Assembly (NCBI GenBank): GCA_036268425.1
Contig: DATAUE010000036.1
Location: 1-64,000, forward strand
Direction of reading: 5' to 3'
DNA from: DATARH01 sp036268425
Lineage (GTDB): Bacteria > Pseudomonadota > Alphaproteobacteria > ATCC43930 > CGMCC-115725
DNA: 64,000 nucleotides
Part shown: piece by piece, positions 58,412 to 64,000 of the stretch
Layout of the letters: each line of letters begins with the position of its first letter
Numbering within the stretch: the first letter of the stretch is position 1
The notes under the pieces: generated by a model
Databases searched by the model: none
What the model was told of the DNA's origin: nothing
The model's input: only the letters and a program-made list of their open reading frames with translations
Program-made: the position numbers and the translations under genes

Positions 58412-59674
58412 ATGACAACAACCTTGTCGACTGGTCTACGATTCGGGGCCGCGTGCCTTGTGGCTGCCGCCTGTCAGCTTGGCACGACGGGCTTGGCGCA
58501 AGCGCAGCAGGCGCCGGTAATGCCCCCAGCGAACGCCCCGCCGGGCGCGGCGCCGCCGGCCGCGGAAACCGCCGCCGCTCCAGCCGGCCCTACGGCGATG
58601 ACGACCCCGGCAATGGCCGGGCCGCTCGCCGCCAACCCCGATCCGATCCATTTCGACGCCGTCCCAGCCGGCACCGTCTACATGACCGGCGCCTTGAGCG
58701 GGCTGCTGTTGACGCAGACCGACCCGATCCTGGGCGACCGCTCGACGACGGTCGATCTCAGCAATGCCCAGGTCACCCTGCAAAACACCGACGGGTGGTT
58801 CCAGTTCTTCCTGGAGCCGGGCGCCTATTCGCTGCCGACCCTCGGCACGAGCTACAAGGCCTTCAGCGTCGGTCCCGCGACCAACCTGTATGGTGGGTTG
58901 CCGGTCGCGTGGGGCAAGATCGTCCCGACCGACACCTTCAGCATCCAAGGCGGTCAGTTGCCGACGCTGATCGGCGCCGAAGGCATGTTCACCTTTCAGA
59001 ACATGAACATCGAACGCGGCTTGCTGTGGGCGCAGGAGCCGGTTGTCAGCCACGGCGTGCAAGCCAATCTGACCACTGGACCCGTGGCCTGGTCGGCCTC
59101 GGTAAACGACGGTTATTATTCCGGGCAATACAACTGGCTGACCGGTTCGGCGACCTGGACGATCGATCCGGCCAATACGCTGGTTATCTCCGGCGGCGGC
59201 GCGATCGGCCGCAACACCGCCCCCGGTACGTTCGCGACACCGGTGGCCCAGAACAACAGCCAGATCGTCGAAGCGGGCTACACCTACGGCAACGCGCCGT
59301 GGACGATCACGCCCTATGTCCAATACACGCATGTCGGCGCCGATTCGAGGCTTGGCATCGTCAACGATTCGTCGACAATCGGCGCCGCCGTGCTCGCCAA
59401 CTACAAGTTCACCGACACCATCAGCCTTGCCGGCCGCTTCGAATATATCGATTCAAGCGGTGCGGCGACCGGCGCCGGGTTGCTGGGCTACGGGCCGGGC
59501 AGTTCGGCGATGTCGTTCACGCTGACCCCGACCTGGCAGAGCGGCATCTACTTCGTCCGTGGAGAGGGATCATATGTGTCGCTGTCTCACACCGCGCCGG
59601 GCTTCGCTTTCGGAAACGGCGGTAACAGTAAATCGCAAGGCCGGTTCATGCTCGAAACGGGTATCGTCTTCTAG
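58412..59674 (+). CDS. Outer-membrane beta-barrel porin (BBP2/OmpL-like)
   Basis: The 420-residue protein has a signal peptide (MTTTLSTGLRFGAACLVAAA, cleaved near residue 31), then a Pro/Ala-rich linker (about 33-75) and a barrel. Alternating aromatic and polar residues, for example ITPYVQYTHVGADSRLG and SISLAGRFEYID-type strands, and a last strand ending in GRFMLETGIVF with a terminal Phe are typical of outer-membrane barrels. The sequence fits the putative porin family BBP2. A short GAGAAAG precedes the ATG. It lies between amtB and the second PII gene, suggesting a link to nitrogenous solute uptake; that is inference. I cannot name the substrate. Confidence 0.8.
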   Translation: MTTTLSTGLRFGAACLVAAACQLGTTGLAQAQQAPVMPPANAPPGAAPPAAETAAAPAGPTAMTTPAMAGPLAANPDPIHFDAVPAGTVYMTGALSGLLLTQTDPILGDRSTTVDLSNAQVTLQNTDGWFQFFLEPGAYSLPTLGTSYKAFSVGPATNLYGGLPVAWGKIVPTDTFSIQGGQLPTLIGAEGMFTFQNMNIERGLLWAQEPVVSHGVQANLTTGPVAWSASVNDGYYSGQYNWLTGSATWTIDPANTLVISGGGAIGRNTAPGTFATPVAQNNSQIVEAGYTYGNAPWTITPYVQYTHVGADSRLGIVNDSSTIGAAVLANYKFTDTISLAGRFEYIDSSGAATGAGLLGYGPGSSAMSFTLTPTWQSGIYFVRGEGSYVSLSHTAPGFAFGNGGNSKSQGRFMLETGIVF

Positions 59675-59693
59675 GCGGCTATGGCTGGCTTCT

Positions 59694-59709
59694 TGGCACG
59701 GTTCGTGCG
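59694..59709 (+). promoter_or_regulatory. Candidate sigma-54 promoter of glnK
   Basis: TGGCACGGTTCGTGCG has a perfect -24 element and the GC at the -12 position with correct spacing; the bases around the GC differ from TTGCW at two positions. It lies about 77 bp before the glnK start and just after the porin stop codon. Confidence 0.6.
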
Positions 59710-59785
59710 TTGTTGAAGCCCGGATTGAAACCCGGCGCATGACTTGTACGCGCGCCGCCCGCAATTACTTGGCGATGGTGAGGCG

Positions 59786-60124
59786 ATGAAAAAGGTCGAA
59801 GCGATCATCAAGCCGTTCAAGCTCGATGAGGTGAAGACTGCGCTGCACGATATCGGCATTACCGGTATGACGGTCAGCGAAGTCCGTGGTTTCGGTCGGC
59901 AAAAAGGCCATACCGAGGTCTATCGCGGCGCCGAATACGTCATCGATTTTCTGCCGAAAGTGAAGATCGAGGTCGTCCTCGACGATGCCCTGGCATTACG
60001 GGCAGTCGAGGCTATTCAGCACGCGGCACGCACCGACAAGATCGGCGACGGAAAGATTTTTGTCGTTCCGATCGAAGAGGCGGTGCGCATCCGCACCGGC
60101 GAGCGCGGCGCGGACGCCGTCTAG
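59786..60124 (+). CDS. glnK: Second nitrogen regulatory protein P-II (GlnK-like)
   Basis: This 112-residue PII paralogue has Tyr51 in YRGAEYVIDF and the same ATP/2-oxoglutarate landmarks as GlnB, but differs at about 25 positions, among them TALHDIGITGMTVSEVRG and KVKIEVVLDDALALRAVEAIQHAARTDKIGDGKIFVV. GlnK-type proteins bind and close AmtB. GAGG sits just before the ATG. A hairpin follows the stop. glnK is assigned from the nearby amtB and its own sigma-54-like promoter; sequence alone cannot separate GlnK from GlnB. Confidence 0.88.
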   Translation: MKKVEAIIKPFKLDEVKTALHDIGITGMTVSEVRGFGRQKGHTEVYRGAEYVIDFLPKVKIEVVLDDALALRAVEAIQHAARTDKIGDGKIFVVPIEEAVRIRTGERGADAV

Positions 60125-60148
60125 CCAAATCCGACTGGAATTGATTGT

Positions 60149-60178
60149 GAATTTGGCCGGGTTTGCACGGCCAAATTC
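60149..60178. terminator. Bidirectional hairpin between glnK and msrB
   Basis: GAATTTGGCCG and CGGCCAAATTC are perfect 11-bp arms around an 8-nt loop. The genes on either side converge, so it can end both. Confidence 0.7.
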
Positions 60179-60193
60179 TCTCGCTGCCGAAAA

Positions 60194-60676
60194 TCAGGCT
60201 TTGTCGGATGATCGAGGCTGGCTCGCGTCTTTTCCGGCTTCGCTCGTGCTTGCCGGCATCTCCTCGCCCGGCTTGAAGTCGAGCGACAGCCCGTTCATGC
60301 AATAGCGTTGCCCCGTCGGCTTTGGTCCGTCGTCAAAGACGTGTCCGAGATGTCCGCCGCAATGGCGGCAATGCACTTCGGTGCGCACCATGAAATGGCT
60401 GCGGTCGCTCGTCGTCTCGACGGCGCCGTCCATCGGCTCGTAAAAACTCGGCCACCCTGAGCCGCTGTTGAACTTGGTCGCGGCGGTAAACAGCGGCTGC
60501 CCGCAACCGGCGCAGTGATAGACGCCGGGATCGTAATTCTTGTCGAGCGGGCTTGAGCCGGCGCGTTCGGTACCGTGCTCGCGCAACACCTGGTATTGCG
60601 CCGGGTTGAGCCGCTTGCGCCACTCCTCGTCGCTCATCGCGACGTCGAATTTCTTTTCCGAATTGTCTTTCGCCAT
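60194..60676 (-). CDS. msrB: Peptide methionine-R-sulfoxide reductase MsrB
   Basis: MsrB repairs oxidised methionine in proteins. The 160-residue protein has the zinc cysteines Cys55, Cys58, Cys103 and Cys106 and the catalytic Cys126 in RYCMNGLSLDF. FNSGSGWPSFYEP (69-81) and HCGGHLGHVFDDGP are the other family landmarks. No resolving cysteine is obvious near the active site. The last ~25 residues (PASTSEAGKDASQPRSSDKA) are a hydrophilic tail. ATG 60676 has GAGG upstream and gives the normal N-terminus; the longer reading upstream is opposite the serine hydrolase gene and rejected. Confidence 0.94.
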   Translation of the reverse strand: MAKDNSEKKFDVAMSDEEWRKRLNPAQYQVLREHGTERAGSSPLDKNYDPGVYHCAGCGQPLFTAATKFNSGSGWPSFYEPMDGAVETTSDRSHFMVRTEVHCRHCGGHLGHVFDDGPKPTGQRYCMNGLSLDFKPGEEMPASTSEAGKDASQPRSSDKA

Positions 60677-60817
60677 CTGCGCGACCTCGCCGACAGGGTT
60701 ATTGCATGACCTAATATCGTACCGACCCTCCTCGTCGTGAAGAGGGTGCCGCCGCCAGCCATGCGGGACATCGGGCCGCGGCGGCGGTATACCGCCGGCA
60801 GCTTCAAAGGACGCACG

Positions 60818-61996
60818 ATGTCTCTGTGGCGCTTTCTCTGCACGGCGTTGGCTGCCGCCACGCTCGGCCTCGCGTCGGGCGCCGGCGCTCCTGCCTGGGC
60901 GCAGGACGCCGCCGGCTGCGGCTCGCCGCCGGTGCGCAGCGACGGCTGGCTGGTCGCCGCCCCCGAACAAGCCGGGATGGATGCGAAGATCCTGTGCGGC
61001 ATCGGCCCGCGCTTTGCGGCGTGGCCCGACGCGAATGCACATGCGGTTCTCGTCGCCCGTCACGGCAAGCTGGTGTACGAGCGTTACTTTGCCGGCGCCG
61101 ACCAGATCTGGGGCCAGCCGATCGGCACCGTCACCTACGATGCGGAGAAACGGCACGATCTGCGCTCGATCACCAAGAGCGTGACCTCGCTGCTGGTCGG
61201 GATCGCGCTCGATCACGGCTGGCTCAAAAGCCTCGACGCTCCGGTTCTGTCATTCCTGCCGGAATTTTCCGATCTGTCGGATCCCGACAAGGAGCACATC
61301 ACCCTGCGCCACCTGTTGACGATGTCGAGCGGTCTGGCGTGGGACGAGTCGCGACCCTATTCCGACCCGACAAACAGCGAGCGGCAGATGGACGCCGCGG
61401 CCGACCCCTACCGCTATGCGCTGGCGCAGCCGATGGCCGCGCCGCCGGGCACGATCTACAATTACTGCGGCTGTTCGGCAGCATTGCTCGAAGACATCAT
61501 CCAGCAAACAGCGAGCCGGCCGCTCGATGGCATTGCCAAGGAATTTCTGTTCGATCCGCTCGGCATCAGCGATGTCGAGTGGACGCGCTTTCCGAATGGC
61601 GACGTGCTGGCACATGGCGGGCTGCGGCTGCGCGCGCGCGACCTCGCCAAACTCGGGCAACTGGTGCTGAAGCGCGGCGACTGGAACGGCCGGCGCATCG
61701 TCTCGACCGCCTGGATCGATCAGGCGACGGCGCCGCAGATCAACGGCGAGAGCATCTATTTCTATGGCTATCAATGGTGGCTCGGCCGCTCGCTGATTGC
61801 TCGCAAGGAAATCGATTGGATTGCCGGGTTCGGCTATGGCGGCCAGCGGCTTTACATCGTCCCCAAACAGGATCTCGTGGTCGTGGTGTATTCCGGGGCA
61901 TACGGGGCACCGCCGCTCGTCGGCAACATTGTGCTGAACCAGTATGTGCTGCCGGCCCTCATCGACAAGCCCACGGCGCGCGAGACCCAGCCATAA
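60818..61996 (+). CDS. Secreted serine hydrolase, beta-lactamase / NylB-like
   Basis: A 392-residue serine hydrolase of the class C beta-lactamase superfamily. A signal peptide is visible (FLCTALAAATLGLASGAGAPAWA). The nucleophile motif is S117-I-T-K120 in RSITKSVTSLLVG. A tyrosine motif occurs in TIYNYCGCSAALL, like the Tyr in NylB (6-aminohexanoate-dimer hydrolase) homologues. FGYGGQRLYIVPKQDLVVVVYSG contains the third motif. Substrates of such enzymes are esters, amides or peptides; this one is not predictable. AAGGA precedes the ATG. It is divergent from msrB. Confidence 0.85.
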   Translation: MSLWRFLCTALAAATLGLASGAGAPAWAQDAAGCGSPPVRSDGWLVAAPEQAGMDAKILCGIGPRFAAWPDANAHAVLVARHGKLVYERYFAGADQIWGQPIGTVTYDAEKRHDLRSITKSVTSLLVGIALDHGWLKSLDAPVLSFLPEFSDLSDPDKEHITLRHLLTMSSGLAWDESRPYSDPTNSERQMDAAADPYRYALAQPMAAPPGTIYNYCGCSAALLEDIIQQTASRPLDGIAKEFLFDPLGISDVEWTRFPNGDVLAHGGLRLRARDLAKLGQLVLKRGDWNGRRIVSTAWIDQATAPQINGESIYFYGYQWWLGRSLIARKEIDWIAGFGYGGQRLYIVPKQDLVVVVYSGAYGAPPLVGNIVLNQYVLPALIDKPTARETQP

Positions 61997-62127
61997 GGCA
62001 GTCGCGTAGCGGTGCGGCGACGCACCGAGCGGCCTGCGGACGGGATGCCATTGAGTACTGCCTCGAAGAAGGTAGATATCCCTTGGGTTTCCCAACAACG
62101 ATCGGTGCGCAGCCGAGGAGCAACGCG

Positions 62128-62664
62128 ATGGCGGTTTCGGCGGCCGAGGCATTTCATGCCTGGCATGATTTCTACCTGTTGATCGGCGCTGCGTCGGCGA
62201 CCTTGGTCGGGGCGATGTTTGTCGTCGCCTCGATCGGCAGTAACATGCTGACGCCGCGGCACGAGCCGGCGATCCGCGCGTTTCTGACGCCGACGGTCAT
62301 TCACCTGTCGACGATCATGATCGCCGGCGCGCTAGCGATGATTCCGTCGCTCGACTGGCCGGTCCTCGGCATCGCCTTTGGCGGCGGCGGGGTCGGCGGG
62401 CTGGTGTACTCGTTTCTGGTCGGATGGCGGGTCGTCCGTCGCAACCATGTCGCGCGGGTCGACCATGTCTGGTACGCGGTCTTGCCGATCGTATCCTACG
62501 CGGTGATTGTCGGTGCGGCGCTGACGATCCTTTTGCATGCGACGCCGAACCTGGAAGCGCTGGCCGGCGGCATCCTGCTGCTGCTGATCGCCGGCATCCG
62601 CAACGCCTGGGATATGATTATCTTCTTCGCGTCACGCGACAGTACCGACGGCTCGTCGAGCTGA
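62128..62664 (+). CDS. Small multi-pass membrane protein of unknown function
   Basis: The 178-residue protein has about four hydrophobic helices: FYLLIGAASATLVGAMFVVASIGSNM, IHLSTIMIAGALAMIPSL, VLGIAFGGGGVGGLVYSFLVGW and AVLPIVSYAVIVGAALTILL, with another possible helix in AGGILLLLIAGIRNAWDMIIFF. GAGGAG precedes ATG 62128. The short hydrophilic tail is DSTDGSSS. The segment before the start (62040-62127) is non-coding in this reading. I do not recognise a family; the pattern with WHDFYLLIGAASATLVGAMF is seen in many uncharacterised alphaproteobacterial proteins. Confidence 0.8.
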   Translation: MAVSAAEAFHAWHDFYLLIGAASATLVGAMFVVASIGSNMLTPRHEPAIRAFLTPTVIHLSTIMIAGALAMIPSLDWPVLGIAFGGGGVGGLVYSFLVGWRVVRRNHVARVDHVWYAVLPIVSYAVIVGAALTILLHATPNLEALAGGILLLLIAGIRNAWDMIIFFASRDSTDGSSS

Positions 62665-62703
62665 CCCGCCGGACGTCCGAATTGCCGTCGATCGCGCAGC
62701 CGG

Positions 62704-63351
62704 TCAGCCAGCCAGCCCGTTCGACATGACCGATTGAAATGCGGCGGCGTGATTGGTGCTGAAAGCGCCAAACGCGACGGCGCGGCGCTGGCCGGCGCGG
62801 TCGTTGGAACCGGGAAAATCGATTTCGCCCAACCGCATCTCCAGCGGGGTGACGCGGCCGTCGCTCATGCCGATGAGATCGGTCACCGTCAAATCGTCAG
62901 ATGCCCCGGCAGCGTGTAATTTGTGCGACAATGACGCCAAAGGGGTGCCGAGCCCTTGCTGTATCATCGCTGCGTCGAGCAGCCTGATAACGCTCCAGCC
63001 ATCGCGGACAAACTGGATGCACCGCTGCATGCCATCCCCAGTCGCCGGCTCCGCGTAGCCGCCAAGCGGCAGGATCGCCGCGACGAGATCGGTGAGGCTG
63101 CGGTCATAGACAATCACATTGGCGGCCGTCAGCGCAGCACGCTCCCACGGCATCGCGTCGTCGCCGGCTGCCGCAAGCGCCAGCAGCCAGAGTTCACCGG
63201 GGCGAAGCACCGGCGGCGACGCGGCTGTAGGCCCGTGGCCGATAACGGGTCGCAATTTCAAGGCCGCGTTCGCGTCGAGGTTGCGTATCCGCGAGCCGAG
63301 ATCCCCGCCGGTCGGCAGAATTTCGGAGCAACTCAATGATAGCTGATCCAT
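62704..63351 (-). CDS. Uncharacterised protein, possibly a diverged tetrapyrrole methylase-like fold
   Basis: The 215-residue product is not firmly recognised. The segment GELWLLALAAAGDDAMPWERAALTAANVIVYDR (about residues 52-84) loosely recalls the start of precorrin/uroporphyrinogen methylases (gly-rich loop, then a helix and VVYDR), but the usual GPG-D-P motif is absent. The remainder has GYAEPATGDGMQRCIQF and LGTPLASLSHKLHAAG, with no catalytic motif. It lies divergent to cysH, the place where siroheme genes sit in many sulfate-assimilation clusters, which supports but does not prove the idea. A degenerate or substrate-shifted paralogue is possible. Confidence 0.6.
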   Translation of the reverse strand: MDQLSLSCSEILPTGGDLGSRIRNLDANAALKLRPVIGHGPTAASPPVLRPGELWLLALAAAGDDAMPWERAALTAANVIVYDRSLTDLVAAILPLGGYAEPATGDGMQRCIQFVRDGWSVIRLLDAAMIQQGLGTPLASLSHKLHAAGASDDLTVTDLIGMSDGRVTPLEMRLGEIDFPGSNDRAGQRRAVAFGAFSTNHAAAFQSVMSNGLAG

Positions 63352-63742
63352 CGCAGGGATCTCCTAAGGACCGCGTGCAGGTCGGGCCGGCAGCAGCCCT
63401 CGCCATCGTCACGCTGTCGTTGGCACTGAAATACATTTGATCTACGCATATTCGATCGTCAATCCGGTCATTTAACCTAAAAGATAATGTTAAAAGAGCA
63501 TGTCATTTTCTTTTATAAACAGTATATTAATGTGATAATGGCCCTGTTTGGGTTGATTCGCATTTTATAAAATGTTAAATAGAACAATATTCTATTTCTG
63601 CAGTGTAAAATGAAATTGACCCATCACCCGCCGCTTCCTAGCGTCTGCCGTCGATGGACATGCAGAACCGCCCCTGGCGAACCGCCCTTTCCGAGCCGTA
63701 ACGGCAGCGGTGGCGGGCCTCCGCGAAACCGAAAGCCGATGG
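63352..63742. other. AT-rich divergent intergenic region upstream of cysH
   Basis: About 390 bp with no clear gene. Its left and right ends are normal GC, but 63470-63620 falls to about 25-30% GC, the lowest in the window. A miniature frame (63654-63701, MDMQNRPWRTALSEP) lies before cysH; I cannot tell whether it is translated. Confidence 0.6.
63470..63620 (+). promoter_or_regulatory. AT-rich cysH promoter region with an inverted repeat
   Basis: Within the AT-rich stretch, AAATAGAA (63577-63584) and TTCTATTT (63590-63597) form an 8-bp inverted repeat around CAATA. A-tracts and repeated TTAA steps resemble a bent or UP-type promoter. A sulfur regulator such as CysB or an Rrf2-type repressor could bind it; the protein is not identified. 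Confidence 0.45.
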
Positions 63743-64000
63743 ATGATGTTGGACGTGGAAGAGACCTACCCCCATGCAGCCGCGATCATCGAACCTGATG
63801 ACGCGGGCCGGGACATTGCCGGTGCAGCCACGATCGTTGCGGAAATGACCCGCCGCTACGGCGGCTTTGACGGCGCTGCGCTGCTGCGACCCTTGATCGA
63901 GCGAGAGTTCGCCGGCCGGCTGGCGGTGGTGTCGTCATTCGGCACCGAAGCAGCCGTGATCCTTGCGCATGTTGCGGAGATTGACCGCAACACGCCGATC
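63743..64000 (+). CDS. cysH: Phosphoadenylylsulfate reductase (CysH), N-terminal part, cut by window end
   Basis: CysH reduces PAPS (or APS) to sulfite, the step after CysDNC. Only about 86 codons are present. The segment LAVVSSFGTEAAVILAHVAEID, near residues 60-81, is the family's PP-loop-like substrate motif (SSFG-x-E-x-x-V). The start is uncertain: ATG 63743 or 63746, or an upstream GTG at 63710, all fit, and none has a strong ribosome site. The APS-versus-PAPS cysteine motif lies outside the window, so the substrate cannot be read here. cysDNC lies 17 kb away, so sulfate assimilation is split over two loci. Confidence 0.88.
   Translation, partial: MMLDVEETYPHAAAIIEPDDAGRDIAGAATIVAEMTRRYGGFDGAALLRPLIEREFAGRLAVVSSFGTEAAVILAHVAEIDRNTPI

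Overview
The window is a high-GC, densely coded chromosomal segment from a hopanoid-making alphaproteobacterium. Three things support this: a nearly complete hpn locus of alphaproteobacterial layout, a SUF operon of the sufBCDSUT type led by an Rrf2 regulator, and a fused cysNC gene beside cysD. A Rhodospirillales/Acetobacterales-like origin fits, but no ribosomal or tRNA marker is present to prove it. I saw no phage, transposase, CRISPR array, rRNA or tRNA. About 57 genes are supported. The first and last are cut by the window edges.

Layout. 1-6350 is mixed housekeeping and carbon metabolism: the end of a ThDP enzyme, a LOG-family nucleotide hydrolase, a LysM protein, an AlkA-like glycosylase, an FMN reductase, an aminotransferase and a CitE-like lyase. 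6393-16917 is an oxalate-to-CO2 module. It holds oxalyl-CoA decarboxylase and an MFS carrier, divergent from a GntR regulator and formyl-CoA transferase, followed by an NAD-dependent molybdenum formate dehydrogenase (a fused NuoE/NuoF-like diaphorase subunit and a catalytic subunit) with an unknown small gene between the two subunits. 17433-34692 is the hopanoid locus: hpnA-C-D-E-shc-hpnG facing ispH-hpnH, then hpnM, an mlaA homologue, hpnI-J-K and hpnN. It covers squalene synthesis, cyclisation, side-chain building and outer-membrane trafficking.

35018-37304 is an OmpR/HAMP-kinase two-component system. 37561-44142 is the SUF iron-sulfur assembly operon, with a small coiled-coil gene between sufB and sufC. 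44162-49370 runs leftward and carries a PAS histidine kinase, a single-domain response regulator, cysD and cysNC (sulfate activation to PAPS). 49627-54226 is mixed: an SDR without the catalytic tyrosine, a ketopantoate-reductase-like protein, a repeat-rich lipoprotein, trans-aconitate methyltransferase and an aminotransferase. 54371-60124 is a nitrogen-assimilation cluster: glnB, glnA, amtB, a beta-barrel porin and a second PII gene, with three candidate sigma-54 promoters. 60194-64000 holds msrB, a NylB-like serine hydrolase, a membrane protein, an unknown protein and the start of cysH behind a very AT-rich promoter.

The modules connect. Oxalate decarboxylation yields formyl-CoA; Frc exchanges the CoA and releases formate; the dehydrogenase turns formate into CO2 and NADH. 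The SUF operon supplies clusters needed by that enzyme, IspH and the radical SAM proteins HpnH and HpnJ. IspH makes the isoprenoid precursors consumed by HpnC/D/E and Shc. The most unusual items are the uncharacterised gene inside the formate dehydrogenase operon, the heptad-repeat protein inside the suf operon, long antisense 3' overlaps between hopanoid genes, a 3 x 20-bp tandem repeat in the ispH/hpnM promoter region, two palindromic repeat families, and a porin between amtB and a PII gene.
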